Below are positions 16,967 through 27,674 of a stretch of DNA of 64,000 nt, one piece after another. The notes beneath the pieces are model-generated. The model did not search any database. It had not been told where the DNA came from and worked only from the letters and a program-made list of their open reading frames with translations. Both the position numbers and the translations under genes were made by a program. Origin of the DNA: Dyadobacter luticola (lineage in GTDB: Bacteria; Bacteroidota; Bacteroidia; Cytophagales; Spirosomataceae); the NCBI RefSeq assembly GCF_005860805.1, contig NZ_VCEJ01000008.1, positions 372,001 to 436,000 of the forward strand, read 5' to 3'. The stretch's first letter is position 1; each line of letters begins with the position of its first letter.

Positions 16967-19414
16967 TCAAAACCTAAAATTCACCCCGACCAGAAAGTTT
17001 GTCCCTGCCTGCGGGAAGTAGAAATTCTCCTGTGTCAAAGCGCCGCCGGCAATGTATCCGTAGGTGTAGCCGTTGGATTCGTATTTTTGGTCGAATATGT
17101 TGTTGACCAATAAATTAAAGACAATTTCTTTTGCCCAGGTCGGTTTGATGGTCCAGGAAAGCCGGACGTCATTCGTAAAATAGGCGTCGAGCCGGCGGGT
17201 TTCCGTGGAAGTATTGTCGAGATATTGCTTGCCTACATATTTGGTCAGCAGCGCCAGTTCCACGTTTTTATGAACAGAATAAGTTAGTTGGCTGCCCGCG
17301 ATAATGTTAGGTGAAAACGAAATGTCAGACTTTCCGTGGTTGACAGTTTGATATCCACCATTGTCATAATCGACGATGAACTCGGTGAAGTTGTCAATTT
17401 TATTCTGGCTGAATGTAGCATTCACATTCCATTTCAGGAATTTACTGAAAACCGCCGCACCTTCCAGCTCAATACCCATTCGGTAGCTTTTCGGAACATT
17501 TACCCGCACCGAGTTACCCACATCATTGATCTGCCCCGTAAGTACTAGCTGGTTTTTATAGCTCATCAAATAATAGTTTGCCGAGAAAGCCAGGCGGCCA
17601 GTCTGTGCCCGGAAACCAGCTTCTACATTCTGCATTCTTTCACTTTTTGGAAAAAGACCCGGCGCCGAAGACGTGAAATCGTCCCGGTTTGGCTCACGAT
17701 TCCCTACACTATATGATGCGTACGCGGAACTTCTGTCCGAAAGCTGATAGGTTAACCCTGCTTTGGGGTTGATAAAATTGTAGGATTCGTCAAAAGCGAG
17801 CGGCACAAGATCATTATCCTCACCAGAAATGTTGTGACTTACATTCCGGTACTGCAGATCGGCGAAAGCATTCAGTTTGTCGGTAAATTGGTAGTACAGC
17901 TTTCCGTAAATGTTGAAATCCTTTTTAATACCCTTGCTGTAATAATATTGGTGGTCGTTTTCAATGTTCCCGGCATTCCGCGCCCAGATAATCCGGCCAT
18001 AATGATCGCCATCGTATTTATTCCAGCCGCCGCCAAAACTCATCGTCAGCTTTTTAAAACTGTTGAAATCCAGTGAAAAAGTGGAGCCATAAAAGTAATT
18101 ATCCAGCCAGCGGCGACGGATGAAATCCGTCTGCGTGACCGTATCTTTTCCCATGATCACATTGGGCAGATTATAGTTCGAATAACTGTCACCGGGCCGG
18201 TTTTGCTCATAATAACCTAAGCCGCGCACCAGGAAACCGTTCAGGTTCAATGTCCACTTATCATTCAAATTATGCGAGGTAACCAGCTGATAATGATCCT
18301 GACGGTAGTTGTCAACTTCATTTTTGTAGGTGTAAGAATTGTAAGTCCGGTCGTTTGAGTTGAGCAGATTTTCCACATCTTTTTCACCCAAACCATTCCG
18401 GTCAATGTAAGCCAGAATCCCCTCGCGATCGCCGCGTAATTTAGCCTCCGGTACACCGTTCCACGACTGGTACGTGACCTCTTTCCCGGAAAATACATTC
18501 AACCGCACAAAGCTTTTTTTACCAAAATATCCTCCGGACAAATAGTAAGAATGCAGCTCTGAAGAAGCCCGGTCCACATAACCATCCGAAGATACCCGCG
18601 ACAAACGTGCATCAAAAGTGAATTTATCCTTGATCAAACCCGAGCCGAGTTTGATGGTATTTTTGAATGTATTGAAAGAACCGTAAGAGTTATTCAGCTC
18701 AGCGTAAGCCTCTTGCCGGAAAGCATTGGTGTTAATGTTGACCGACGCGCCAAAAGCGCCCGAGCCATTTGTGGAAGTCCCCACACCCCGCTGTACCTGG
18801 ATGCTGCTCACGGAGGAAGCGAAATCCGGCATATTCACCCAAAACACACCCTGACTTTCAGCATCATTGTAAGGTATTCCGTTGACCGTCACATTGATAC
18901 GCGTCGCATCAGAGCCGCGGATACGGATTCCCGTGTAACCCACGCCACCGCCCGCGTCGCTGGTACTCACGAGCGAAGGCGTGAAATTCAGCAGCACCGG
19001 CAAATCCTGACCGAGGTTTTGTTTGTCGATAGCCGCGGCAGTCACATTAGTGTAAGCCATCCCCGTTTTATCATTGACGCGGGTGGCATTGATGATCACT
19101 TCGTCGGCCTGGAATGTGCTCTTGGTCAGCTTGATATCCGTTTCGCCGCTTTCGCTGATGCCCGATTTTGTAGTCTGGTAACCGATATAGGAAATGTCGA
19201 GCGAGGTAATGTTGTCGGAAATGTTCCTTAATGTAAATTTCCCGTCCTGGTCGGTGCTGGTGCCCCGGATGTCGCCGGCTTTGACGGTCGCGCCGGGCAA
19301 AGGTTTGCCGTCTTCGGCGTCGGTAACCCGGCCAGAAATGGTTTTTTGGGCGATTAATGGTGAAAAAAGCGCGCTGACGAGCAGCAAAAGCAGATAGGTA
19401 GTAACGGTTCGCAT
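16967..19414 (-). CDS. TonB-dependent outer-membrane receptor under TPP riboswitch control
   Basis: The 815-residue protein has a signal peptide (to about IAQ, residue 22), a CarboxypepD_reg-like domain ([19 protein letters not shown], residues 25-105), a TonB plug ([25 protein letters not shown] near 160, [22 protein letters not shown] near 205) and a 22-strand barrel ending in F. The plug is complete, so it should be functional. The strong TPP aptamer upstream argues that it imports thiamin, thiamin phosphates or a precursor; TPP-regulated TonB receptors of Bacteroidota have been predicted before under the name omr1. No SusD partner and no inner-membrane thiamin permease adjoin it; hemE and gmhB-like follow. 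Confidence 0.9.
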   Translation of the reverse strand: MRTVTTYLLLLLVSALFSPLIAQKTISGRVTDAEDGKPLPGATVKAGDIRGTSTDQDGKFTLRNISDNITSLDISYIGYQTTKSGISESGETDIKLTKSTFQADEVIINATRVNDKTGMAYTNVTAAAIDKQNLGQDLPVLLNFTPSLVSTSDAGGGVGYTGIRIRGSDATRINVTVNGIPYNDAESQGVFWVNMPDFASSVSSIQVQRGVGTSTNGSGAFGASVNINTNAFRQEAYAELNNSYGSFNTFKNTIKLGSGLIKDKFTFDARLSRVSSDGYVDRASSELHSYYLSGGYFGKKSFVRLNVFSGKEVTYQSWNGVPEAKLRGDREGILAYIDRNGLGEKDVENLLNSNDRTYNSYTYKNEVDNYRQDHYQLVTSHNLNDKWTLNLNGFLVRGLGYYEQNRPGDSYSNYNLPNVIMGKDTVTQTDFIRRRWLDNYFYGSTFSLDFNSFKKLTMSFGGGWNKYDGDHYGRIIWARNAGNIENDHQYYYSKGIKKDFNIYGKLYYQFTDKLNAFADLQYRNVSHNISGEDNDLVPLAFDESYNFINPKAGLTYQLSDRSSAYASYSVGNREPNRDDFTSSAPGLFPKSERMQNVEAGFRAQTGRLAFSANYYLMSYKNQLVLTGQINDVGNSVRVNVPKSYRMGIELEGAAVFSKFLKWNVNATFSQNKIDNFTEFIVDYDNGGYQTVNHGKSDISFSPNIIAGSQLTYSVHKNVELALLTKYVGKQYLDNTSTETRRLDAYFTNDVRLSWTIKPTWAKEIVFNLLVNNIFDQKYESNGYTYGYIAGGALTQENFYFPQAGTNFLVGVNFRF

Positions 19415-19496
19415 TGCGATAAAATGTTACAACAGGCAGGGGCCACCTATCTTGGTTGAATAAAAAATTAAATTTTGGACAGCCTGAAAACTCCTG

Positions 19497-19580
19497 GCTT
19501 TCTCTCCCTACGCCGGCATTACCCGGATCAGGTTTATGGGTATGATCTCAGCCCGTTTGGTAGGGCACCCCTTGAGATTA
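19497..19580 (-). promoter_or_regulatory. TPP riboswitch (THI element)
   Basis: The minus strand carries the conserved THI-box blocks in order: GGGGTGCCC, then GGGCTGAGATCATACCC, AACCTGATCCGGGTAATGCCGGCGTAGGGA, split here into short words: CTGAGAT, ACCTGATC, GGTAATGCC, GCGTAGGGA. A closing stem TCTC/GAGA brackets them. The distance to the receptor ATG (19414) is about 80 nt. A short hairpin (19481-19499, AGCC/GGCT) followed by T-rich sequence could be a weak terminator, but the expression platform is not obvious. Binding of TPP should lower expression of the receptor and perhaps of hemE and gmhB downstream. Confidence 0.95.
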
Positions 19581-19621
19581 TGCTGCAAAGCTACGTTGGA
19601 AAGGTTGTTATTGCAACTGAA

Positions 19622-19921
19622 TTATTGTCGCTTTGACCAATTCTCAGGATTTCGACTTGTGTGAAATACTCCAAGAATCGCTATCACTCTTCTTTTCTCG
19701 TAAACTTTAAAATGGATAGTGAAAGGAAAAATGGGAGTGAGAGCCATGCGGATCTCATCATATCGAACTTCGTACAAGTGAGGCTGCTCACTTATCAATT
19801 CGATTTTTCTTAAAACAGTGTGTGCAAATCGCTTACCCAGGCCAGGTTTCTGTTCATTATACCATAATGCAGCTTCCCGTATATCCCGCCTGGCAGAGCG
19901 CGGAATATGTATTTTGTACAT
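19622..19921 (-). CDS. RelE/ParE family toxin
   Basis: A 99-residue basic protein with the ParE/RelE pattern: an N-terminal strand YKIHIPRSARRDIREAALWY, helix EQKPGLGKRFAHTV, QPHLYEVRYDEIRMALTPIFPFTIHFKV and a C-terminal strand RRVIAILGVFHTSRNPENW. The RNP after HTS and the central R/F spacing fit ParE-like gyrase toxins better than ribosome-dependent RelE. Its ATG shares one base with the TAA of the upstream antitoxin, a coupling typical of type II modules. Confidence 0.88.
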   Translation of the reverse strand: MYKIHIPRSARRDIREAALWYNEQKPGLGKRFAHTVLRKIELISEQPHLYEVRYDEIRMALTPIFPFTIHFKVYEKRRVIAILGVFHTSRNPENWSKRQ

Positions 19922-20154
19922 TAAAGATCTTTTTCAATCTCTTTTATAGCGTGCTCAAATTCAAGGTATTCTTCAATACCATTTTCATAATCTTTCAGTC
20001 TTTTCAAAACAATGTCTTTCTGCCATTGAGGAATTTCGAAAGTATTTCGACCTTCTACTTTCTCGTAATTCGGTTTTAATGCATTCCATTCGTGAACCGG
20101 AGTCAACTTTCGATTGCTGATATTTCGCCCGTCCGATATATAGTGCAGTTTCAT
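19921..20154 (-). CDS. antitoxin of ParE module
   Basis: A 77-residue acidic partner placed directly upstream of the toxin with a 1-nt TAATG overlap. The C-terminal half, FEIPQWQKDIVLKRLKDYE followed by YLEFEHAIKEIEKDL, resembles the helical toxin-wrapping tail of Bacteroidota addiction-module antitoxins. No clear DNA-binding fold is visible in the first 35 residues. The family is assigned mainly from context. Confidence 0.75.
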   Translation of the reverse strand: MKLHYISDGRNISNRKLTPVHEWNALKPNYEKVEGRNTFEIPQWQKDIVLKRLKDYENGIEEYLEFEHAIKEIEKDL

Positions 20155-20266
20155 GATCTTGCTTTTTTGACCTTTTACAAATATAAGATTTTAAAAGGCA
20201 AGTAATGCACCCGCTTTCCCTCGTCGCTTTTCTCTATTTTTACATAACTGAAAAAGAAGAGCTTAA

Positions 20267-21532
20267 ATGGAAACGATGACCGAATTTACCAACACACTGA
20301 GTGTCTCCCAGCAAGTAATAGACCTGGAATACAAATACGGGGCGCATAACTATAAGCCGATGCCGGTGGTGCTGGAAAGAGGCGAGGGGGTGTTTGTGTG
20401 GGATGTGGAGGGGAAGCGGTATTTTGATTTTCTTTCAGCTTATAGCGCTGTGAGTCAGGGACATTGTCATCCGCATATTGTGAATGCGATGATTGTGCAG
20501 GCGCAGAAACTGACGTTGACTTCCCGGGCTTTTTATAATGACCGGCTGGGGGAATGTGAGAAATATCTCTGTGAATATTTTGGGTTTGATAAGGTTTTAA
20601 TGATGAATTCCGGTGTCGAAGGCGGGGAAACTGCATTGAAACTGACCCGGAAATGGGCGTATAAAGTGAAAGGTATCGAGCCAAATCAGGCGAAGATGGT
20701 TTTTGCCTCGGGGAATTTCTGGGGGAGAACATTGGCTGCGGTTTCTGCTTCAACCGATCCATCGAGTACCGATGATTACGGCCCATTTTTGCCCGGCTAC
20801 CTTATTGTTCGCTATGACGATCTGGATGAGCTGGAAAACGTTTTTAAAAGCGAGCCGAATGTTGCCGGTTTTATGGTGGAACCCATTCAGGGTGAGGCGG
20901 GTGTAGTGGTTCCGCAAGCAGGTTATCTCAAAGGTGTGCGCGATTTGTGTACAAAATACAATGTACTTTTTATCGCGGACGAAGTGCAAACCGGCATCGG
21001 GAGAACCGGGAAGCGTTTGGCTTGCGATTGGGAAGATGTAAAACCCGACATTCTGGTTTTAGGAAAGGCACTGTCAGGAGGCACCATGCCGGTTTCGGCC
21101 GCATTGGCCAGTGATGAAATCATGCTTACGATCGCTCCGGGAGAACACGGTTCCACTTATGGCGGAAATCCGTTGGCTTGCGCTGTCACAATTGCCGCGA
21201 TGCAAGTCGTGGAGAATGAAAAGCTGGCCGAAAATGCCGAGGCGATGGGCGCACTTTTCAGGCGCAGAATGACGGATTTGCAGAAGCAATGTTCACTGAT
21301 TGAAATCGTTAGAGGAAAAGGACTTTTGAATGCGATTGTCATCAACGACTCGGAGGATAGCAGCACCGCGATGGACCTTTGTTATAAAATGATGGAAAAA
21401 GGCCTGCTCTGTAAGCCGACGCATGGTAACAAAATCCGTTTCGCGCCGCCGCTCGTCATCGACGAAAAGCAAATGCACGAAGCCTGCGACATCATTGAAG
21501 CCGTATTTCTCGAAACCAACAAAGCACTATGA
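20267..21532 (+). CDS. rocD: ornithine--oxo-acid aminotransferase
   Basis: Transfers the delta-amino group of ornithine to 2-oxoglutarate, giving glutamate semialdehyde (arginine to proline/glutamate breakdown). The 421-residue class-III PLP enzyme has [18 protein letters not shown] (about 116-133), [12 protein letters not shown], the PLP aspartate in [14 protein letters not shown] and the Schiff-base lysine in [10 protein letters not shown] (about Lys268). [13 protein letters not shown] in the N-terminal part is typical of ornithine rather than acetylornithine aminotransferases. An alternative ATG lies 9 bp downstream. The stop overlaps the start of the S41 peptidase gene (ATGA), so the two are translationally coupled. 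Confidence 0.94.
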   Translation: METMTEFTNTLSVSQQVIDLEYKYGAHNYKPMPVVLERGEGVFVWDVEGKRYFDFLSAYSAVSQGHCHPHIVNAMIVQAQKLTLTSRAFYNDRLGECEKYLCEYFGFDKVLMMNSGVEGGETALKLTRKWAYKVKGIEPNQAKMVFASGNFWGRTLAAVSASTDPSSTDDYGPFLPGYLIVRYDDLDELENVFKSEPNVAGFMVEPIQGEAGVVVPQAGYLKGVRDLCTKYNVLFIADEVQTGIGRTGKRLACDWEDVKPDILVLGKALSGGTMPVSAALASDEIMLTIAPGEHGSTYGGNPLACAVTIAAMQVVENEKLAENAEAMGALFRRRMTDLQKQCSLIEIVRGKGLLNAIVINDSEDSSTAMDLCYKMMEKGLLCKPTHGNKIRFAPPLVIDEKQMHEACDIIEAVFLETNKAL

Positions 21533-22917
21533 AACTGAAATTTTTACTCTCGGTGATGTTCATGCTGGCGGTTTTAAGCTCCTGCCGCGATAAAAGCGTC
21601 GATCCGGCCACGGAGTCTCAGACCAATGACTGGATTTATGCCAACATGAAATACTGGTATTATTGGACCGACCACATTCCTGCCAAACCGGATCTGACAC
21701 AGGACCCTGCCAAATTTTTCGAATCGCTGCTTTATAAATATGACGCCACGACGCGCCCTGATGGTGACCGGTTTTCCTGGATTCAGGAGAGTGCCGACGA
21801 GTTGCAGGCGTCCCTGGGCGGCGAGTCCAAGACGCCGGGCATGGAGTACAAGCTGGTTTATTATCCTTCCAACACCACCAATGTGATCGGAATTGTGCTT
21901 TACGTGATCCCGGATTCGCCGGCGGCAAAAGCAGGTTTTGTGCGCGGCGATGTTTTCAGCAGTGTAAATGGTCAAAAACTGACAGGCGCCAATTATAGTC
22001 AACTACTTAATACACAAGATTCCAAGACTTACACGCTCGCTAAAATCGACAATGTGGGCGGCCTCGTGGAAGGTAGTACCAGAGAAGTTGCGCCGGTTGT
22101 TTTGCAGGAAGATCCTGTTTTCTTCGACACCACATTTACTTACGGCGCGAATAAAATCGGCTATATCGTTTACCATCAGTTCATTCCGCAGCCTTATCAG
22201 ACTGAAAACGGACAGTACGACAAAAAGCTGGACAACATTTTCGCAACATTCAAAAGCAGCAATGTCAATGCACTAATCATCGACTTGCGTTACAATCCCG
22301 GCGGTTACGTCAGCTCGGCAACCAACTTTTCAAGCCTGATCACGAAGGGTACCGCGAATGATGTTTTTTATTACAAAGAATACAATGCGCAGGTTACCGA
22401 AACCAGCAAGAAGAAATACGGCGAGAGCTATTTTTACGATAAATTTCTTTCCAAAAGTCAGAACATCGGTAGTAACCTGAGCCAGGTCTATTTTTTGGTT
22501 TCTTCCCGCACTGCCTCTGCCAGTGAACTGATGATCAATGGTTTGAAGCCTTATATGGAGGTGAAACTGGTGGGCTCGAAAACGGTTGGGAAAAATGTAG
22601 GCTCGGTAACATTAACGGGTAAAGACCAGGGCATTAAGTGGGGCATGCAGCCGATCGTTTCAAAATCTTTAAATAAAAACCATAAATCTGATTATAGCAC
22701 CGGTTTTGTGCCCGATTACCCGGCTTCGGAGGGGACTATGCTTTATCCCTATGGTAACCCAAAAGATCCGCTGCTCGGTGAGGCGTTATTTCAGATTACC
22801 GGCACGCGCATAGCCCGGCAAGCCAGAGAGGCCGCAGTTTTGAAAGAAGAAGATGCCCAGGAAATCACTTCTACGATTGTGAGAAAAGCGGGCGGCAGTA
22901 ATATGTTTTTCAAATAA
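21529..22917 (+). CDS. S41 family C-terminal processing peptidase, lipoprotein
   Basis: Serine protease of the tail-specific (CtpA/Tsp) clan, anchored in the periplasm as a lipoprotein (LAVLSSC lipobox, Cys at about residue 19). An N-terminal helical cap ([17 protein letters not shown]) precedes a PDZ domain (about 105-175, including [14 protein letters not shown]) and the S41 catalytic domain: [31 protein letters not shown] with the nucleophile Ser, and KTVGKNVGS with the general-base Lys. It overlaps rocD by 4 bp although the functions look unrelated. A terminator follows. Confidence 0.92.
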   Translation: MKLKFLLSVMFMLAVLSSCRDKSVDPATESQTNDWIYANMKYWYYWTDHIPAKPDLTQDPAKFFESLLYKYDATTRPDGDRFSWIQESADELQASLGGESKTPGMEYKLVYYPSNTTNVIGIVLYVIPDSPAAKAGFVRGDVFSSVNGQKLTGANYSQLLNTQDSKTYTLAKIDNVGGLVEGSTREVAPVVLQEDPVFFDTTFTYGANKIGYIVYHQFIPQPYQTENGQYDKKLDNIFATFKSSNVNALIIDLRYNPGGYVSSATNFSSLITKGTANDVFYYKEYNAQVTETSKKKYGESYFYDKFLSKSQNIGSNLSQVYFLVSSRTASASELMINGLKPYMEVKLVGSKTVGKNVGSVTLTGKDQGIKWGMQPIVSKSLNKNHKSDYSTGFVPDYPASEGTMLYPYGNPKDPLLGEALFQITGTRIARQAREAAVLKEEDAQEITSTIVRKAGGSNMFFK

Positions 22918-22941
22918 TTTTTGATTCAAAAAAACCATTTC

Positions 22942-22988
22942 AATGGTGTGGAAGCAGTTGTTAACTGTTCGCCTCACCATTTTTTATT
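22942..22988 (+). terminator. intrinsic terminator after the S41 peptidase gene
   Basis: A two-part stem: AATGGTG (22942-22948) with CACCATT (22975-22981), and inner CAGTT/AACTG, followed by T-rich sequence. Confidence 0.75.
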
Positions 22989-23036
22989 GCTATTTTTACA
23001 GGCTTACATCTGGCACTTTTAACTGATAATTCGTTT

Positions 23037-24551
23037 ATGAAGCTGGTTAACGATATGACTGTCTGGTTTTTAAAGCGGCGCTTTGAAAGGATAGAACAGT
23101 TTATGAAATATCCCGTCGAAACCCAGCAGCGCATATTTTCAGAACTGATCGAAACTGCCCGATATACTGCCTGGGGCAGCCGCTATAATTATGGTCAGAT
23201 CAAGACGATCAAAGAGTTTCAGGAACAGGTGCCAGTCTCTACTTACGAGGAGCTTTATCCTTATTTAGAGCGGGTTATGAAAGGTGAGCCGAATGTTTTG
23301 TGGCCTTCGCCGATCGAGTGGTTTTCCAAATCGTCGGGTACCACCAATGCCCGCAGCAAATTTTTGCCGGTTTCGCCGGAGGCTTTGGAAGAATGTCACT
23401 ACGAGGGCGGCAAGGATATGATGACGCTTCTGATTCATAACCGCCCGGATACCCGTGTTTTTGACGGAAAAGGCCTGTCGATCGGCGGGACTTTGCATGC
23501 CAATCCTTTTGATGATTATACGCAGGTCGGCGATGTCTCGGCGGTGATTATGCAAAATCTGCCTTCCTGGGCCGAATTTATGCGCACGCCGCCGCTGGAA
23601 GTGGCATTGATGGATCACTGGGAAAACAAGCTGGATAAAATGGCGTCCATCTGCTCGCAGGAAAATGTGACGAGCATTTTGGGCGTGCCTACCTGGACGA
23701 TTGTGCTGCTCGATCAGATTTTGGAAAGGACCGGCAAGAAAAATATGCTGGAAGTGTGGCCGGATTTTGAAGTTTTCGTGCACGGCGCGGTTTCTTTCGA
23801 GCCTTACCGAGACCTTTTCATGACCAAATATTTCCCTTCTGACCAAGTTTTGTATCTGGAAACTTACAGTGCGTCAGAAGGTTTTTTCGCGATCCAGGAT
23901 GATGTAAAAAGGGTTGGGGAAATGCTGCTAATGCTGGATTACGGCATTTTTTATGAATTTATACCAGTTGAAGAAATCGGCAAACAACATCCAAAAGCAC
24001 TATTGCTGAGCGAAGTGGAAGTTGGGAAAAATTACGCGATGGTGATTTCGACCAATGCTGGCTTGTGGCGTTACCTGATCGGGGATACGGTGAAATTTAC
24101 GTCGGTGTATCCTTTCCGGGTTAAAGTCAGCGGGCGTACCAAGCACTTTATCAATGCTTTTGGTGAAGAAGTGATCGTCGAAAATGCGGATTACGCAGTG
24201 AAAGTGGCGGCGCAGAAAACCAATGCTTTGGTAACCAACTACACGGCAGGGCCGGTGTATATGGGCGACGGCTCCCGCGGCCGGCATGAGTGGATCATTG
24301 AATTTACCAAACAACCCGAAGATTTCAGTGCATTTGAGCAGGCACTCGACGAAGCCTTGCGGGAAGTAAATTCAGATTATGATGCCAAAAGATATAAAGA
24401 AATGGCCCTCCTGCCGCCCCTGGTTCATTTTGTGCCGGAAGGTACCTTCTATTCCTGGATGGGAAAACGCAACAAGCTCGGCGGCCAGAACAAAGTACCC
24501 AGACTAAGCAACGACCGCGAATACCTCGACGATTTGCTCGGCAGCTTTTAG
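23037..24551 (+). CDS. GH3-family acyl-acid amido synthetase-like protein
   Basis: A 504-residue member of the GH3 branch of the adenylate-forming superfamily, the family of plant auxin-amino-acid conjugating enzymes. Visible motifs: the ATP loop FSKSSGTTNARSKFLPVS (about 97-114), LETYSASEGFFAIQ (about 279) and the AMP-binding TNAGLWRYLIGDTVKF (about 341), followed by the C-terminal lid. Bacterial members are annotated GH3 auxin-responsive promoter protein; their substrates are largely unknown. It heads an apparent operon with sbcC (13 bp gap) and a membrane protein (14 bp gap), which does not suggest a pathway. It lacks a carrier protein, so the acyl acceptor is probably a small amine. Confidence 0.9.
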   Translation: MKLVNDMTVWFLKRRFERIEQFMKYPVETQQRIFSELIETARYTAWGSRYNYGQIKTIKEFQEQVPVSTYEELYPYLERVMKGEPNVLWPSPIEWFSKSSGTTNARSKFLPVSPEALEECHYEGGKDMMTLLIHNRPDTRVFDGKGLSIGGTLHANPFDDYTQVGDVSAVIMQNLPSWAEFMRTPPLEVALMDHWENKLDKMASICSQENVTSILGVPTWTIVLLDQILERTGKKNMLEVWPDFEVFVHGAVSFEPYRDLFMTKYFPSDQVLYLETYSASEGFFAIQDDVKRVGEMLLMLDYGIFYEFIPVEEIGKQHPKALLLSEVEVGKNYAMVISTNAGLWRYLIGDTVKFTSVYPFRVKVSGRTKHFINAFGEEVIVENADYAVKVAAQKTNALVTNYTAGPVYMGDGSRGRHEWIIEFTKQPEDFSAFEQALDEALREVNSDYDAKRYKEMALLPPLVHFVPEGTFYSWMGKRNKLGGQNKVPRLSNDREYLDDLLGSF

Positions 24552-24564
24552 CTAACAGCCAAAA

Positions 24565-27500
24565 ATGATTCCCAAACACCTCAAAATAAAAGGTTTATAT
24601 TCTTACCAGACCGAGCAGGAAATCGATTTTGATCCTCTAACGGATGCTTCACTTTTCGGGATTTTTGGCGCGGTGGGCAGCGGGAAATCTTCTATCCTGG
24701 AAGCGATCACATTTGCATTGTATGGAGACACCGAGCGCCTGAATAACAAAGGCGACGACCGGACTTACAATATGATGAACCTGCGGTCGGATGAGTTACT
24801 GATTGATTTTGAATGTATTGCAGGCAAAAAAGGCGAGCGGTACCGGTTCACGGTGCGGGGAAAACGCAATTTGAAGAATTTCAAGGAAGTAAAAACTTTT
24901 GACCGCAAAGCCTATATCTGGCAGGATGAGCAGTGGGTGCCGCTGCCGGAAAATGAAAATGCCGAAAGCATTATCGGGTTGAGCTACGACAATTTCCGGC
25001 GCACGATCATCATTCCCCAGGGACGTTTTCAGGAATTTATCGAGCTCCGCGATGCCGACCGTACGCGGATGATGAAAGAACTTTTTCAGCTGGAAAAGTA
25101 CGATCTGAGCCGGAATGTAGGTTCGCTTTCAAAGCAGAATGACCTGGCGATGTCCAATGTGGACGGGCAGCTGATGGGGCTGGTTGAGGTAACCCAGGAA
25201 ATGATTGAGGCTGAGGAAAAAACGCGGGAGGCTGTGAAGTTGCAGATCAAGCAGACTTCCGAAGATTTGCAGGTTCAGACGACTTTGGAGGCGCATTTCC
25301 TCAAAATGAAGCAGGCGCATGCAAAGATTTCGCTGCTGAAAACCCAGCTGGAAACATTGGAAAGTCAGCGCGCGGCGATGACATTACGGGAGCAGGAGTT
25401 GAAGGCTTTTGAAACCTGCTCGGTACATTTCAAATCTTTATTAGACCAAAAGAAAAACCTGGAAACTGCTGTGGTACGTGACCAGCAGGTGCAGGCAGCG
25501 AACTTGCAGCGGATCAGCGAGTTGAATGTATTGCTGGAAAAACAAAAGGAAACATTACTGCAATTGAAACCGCAATACGACCAGCGGGAAGCGTTGCTGG
25601 ACACAGCCGACGAGCTGGGCAAGGTCGTGCAGATTTTAGCACATAAAATTTCAGTTGAAAAGAAAAAAGAATCACTGACCCGGGGTGAAATGCGGCTGGT
25701 GGAGAAAGAACAATCCATCGCAACATTAAGGCAGCAAAAACTGGAAAAGGAAGCGGCAGTGGATTTGCTGAAAACTAAAGTCTCTGACATTCAGGAGCTT
25801 GGGCTGGTGAAATCCTGGTTTACCACATTGGATAACCTTGCTGAAACCAGGCAGAATGTGAAGCTGGAAGCGGAATCCTTGCAGGCTGAGATTGTGAAAC
25901 AGCAGGAAGATTTGCTGAAAAAGACGGCGAAGCTGAACCTGGATTTTGGGCTAAAACTTGAAAATCCGACGCTTGAACCTTTTCAGCAGGCTGTGCAGCA
26001 ATTTTTGTCAGACAACGATAGTCGCCAGAAAACACTTAATAAACAGATACTTAACATTAATACCCGACTGGCATTGCATCAATATGCTGGTGATCTGGAA
26101 GAAGGCGTTCCTTGTCCGCTTTGCGGCGCGAAGCATCACCCGGCGGTTTTGCATGCCGATGGTGCGATTTCGGATGAGCTGACGGTTTGTGAAAAGGAAT
26201 TGGGAAAACTGGAACAGCAGGAAAAGTCGATCCGGCTTTTACAGACGCCGATTGAGCGGATTTTTACACAGCTCGAAAACCTGGAAAAGCAAAAGGGAGC
26301 GATCAAGCAGCGATATCAGGATGCCGGGGCGCGGATCAAGCAGCATGAAACCGAATTTGTCTGGCAGAAATTTGACAAAAATAATCGTGAGGCTTTCGAG
26401 CAGTATTTTACGGAAACCAGTCAGGCGCAGGCTGCTATCAAAGAAGGTGAGGCGGGATTGAAAATGCTCTCGGCGAAAATTGAAGCAGAGCTGCTAGATA
26501 AAACGGAGAAGTTCGAAAAGCCGCTGCAAACATTGCGGGATGACATTTTGAAACTGGAAAACACCGCGGCGACACTTTCAGAACAGTTGCAAAAAGTCAG
26601 TGTTCTTGATTTTGAAAATAAGGAAACTGCCGCCATTTCGGAGCAGATTACAGCTTTGAAAAAATCTTATCAAGATATCACCAATCTTTTTGAACAAACA
26701 GAAAAACAGACTGATACGCTGGAAAAAGAGAAAAATGTGCTCTCAGGAAGTCAGCAAACTTTGCAGGCTGCATTGGACGCCAACCAGAATGATCTGGTTA
26801 CATTGCAGGGCAACATGAATCTTCGCCTTGCGGAATTTAGCTTTGCGTCGGAAGCGGAAGTTGCCGGGATTTTGCAGAAGAACATTCAGGTAGGGCAGGA
26901 GCGGAAAATAATCGAGGAATTCAAATTTGCAATCGAGACGACCGCCCGCGATCTGCAAAATTTAACCAGCGAAAATGCTGAGGCACAGTACGATGCAGTG
27001 CGGCACGAAGAAATATCAGCATTGAAACTACAACTGACGACTGCCCTGCAAAGTCTGCAAAAAGAAGAAGGTGGCCTGGAAAGGTTACTGAAAAAGCTGG
27101 CGGAGGATTTGGCAAAAAAAGTAACCTTACTAAAAGAAAAAGCCCGATTGCAGCTCAGGAAAGAACATTTAGATGATCTGGCCAAGCTTTTCCGGTCTAG
27201 CGGTTTCGTGGATTATGCATCGAGCATTTATTTGCAAAACCTGATACAGGCTGCAAATCACCGTTTTCACCAGATGACACACCAGCAGCTGCACCTGGAA
27301 CTCGGCGATGGAAATAGCTTCTGGGTGCGCGATTTATTAAACGGCGGCCACATGCGGCTGCTGAAAACCTTGTCGGGCGGGCAGAAATTTCAGGCGGCAT
27401 TGTCGCTGGCACTGGCGCTGGCCGATCACATTCACATTAGAAATGAGTCGAGACATAACTTTTTTTTCCTTGATGAAGGTTTCGGATCTTTGGACAAAAA

Positions 27501-27660
27501 TGCGCTGCAAACGGTTTTTGAAACATTGAAATCCTTGCGAAAAGAAAACCGGATTGTCGGCATTATCAGCCACGTGGAGGAATTACAGCAGGAAATCCAA
27601 ACCTATCTGCGGGTCAGCGAGGGCGAGGAAGGCAGCCGGATCATGGCCAGCTGGAAGTAA
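24565..27660 (+). CDS. sbcC: SbcC-like SMC-family exonuclease subunit (ATPase)
   Basis: ATPase of the SbcCD (Mre11-Rad50-like) nuclease that opens hairpins and processes blocked DNA ends. The 1031-residue protein has the full SMC/Rad50 order: Walker A GAVGSGKSS (Lys41), Q-loop IIPQGRFQEF, a long coiled coil from about residue 190 to 860, a zinc hook CPLC at Cys517/Cys520 in the middle of the coil, the ABC signature LSGGQKFQAALSLALAL and Walker B NFFFLDEGFGSLD. The start ATG at 24565 gives the standard N-terminal MIPKHLKIKGLYSY. SbcD is not adjacent upstream or downstream, which is unusual for this gene. Confidence 0.94.
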   Translation: MIPKHLKIKGLYSYQTEQEIDFDPLTDASLFGIFGAVGSGKSSILEAITFALYGDTERLNNKGDDRTYNMMNLRSDELLIDFECIAGKKGERYRFTVRGKRNLKNFKEVKTFDRKAYIWQDEQWVPLPENENAESIIGLSYDNFRRTIIIPQGRFQEFIELRDADRTRMMKELFQLEKYDLSRNVGSLSKQNDLAMSNVDGQLMGLVEVTQEMIEAEEKTREAVKLQIKQTSEDLQVQTTLEAHFLKMKQAHAKISLLKTQLETLESQRAAMTLREQELKAFETCSVHFKSLLDQKKNLETAVVRDQQVQAANLQRISELNVLLEKQKETLLQLKPQYDQREALLDTADELGKVVQILAHKISVEKKKESLTRGEMRLVEKEQSIATLRQQKLEKEAAVDLLKTKVSDIQELGLVKSWFTTLDNLAETRQNVKLEAESLQAEIVKQQEDLLKKTAKLNLDFGLKLENPTLEPFQQAVQQFLSDNDSRQKTLNKQILNINTRLALHQYAGDLEEGVPCPLCGAKHHPAVLHADGAISDELTVCEKELGKLEQQEKSIRLLQTPIERIFTQLENLEKQKGAIKQRYQDAGARIKQHETEFVWQKFDKNNREAFEQYFTETSQAQAAIKEGEAGLKMLSAKIEAELLDKTEKFEKPLQTLRDDILKLENTAATLSEQLQKVSVLDFENKETAAISEQITALKKSYQDITNLFEQTEKQTDTLEKEKNVLSGSQQTLQAALDANQNDLVTLQGNMNLRLAEFSFASEAEVAGILQKNIQVGQERKIIEEFKFAIETTARDLQNLTSENAEAQYDAVRHEEISALKLQLTTALQSLQKEEGGLERLLKKLAEDLAKKVTLLKEKARLQLRKEHLDDLAKLFRSSGFVDYASSIYLQNLIQAANHRFHQMTHQQLHLELGDGNSFWVRDLLNGGHMRLLKTLSGGQKFQAALSLALALADHIHIRNESRHNFFFLDEGFGSLDKNALQTVFETLKSLRKENRIVGIISHVEELQQEIQTYLRVSEGEEGSRIMASWK

Positions 27661-27674
27661 CTTTTTTGGATTTT

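Noticed and set aside
26189-26461. 90-residue plus-strand ORF inside sbcC
   Set aside because: Out-of-frame shadow inside the coiled-coil coding region.
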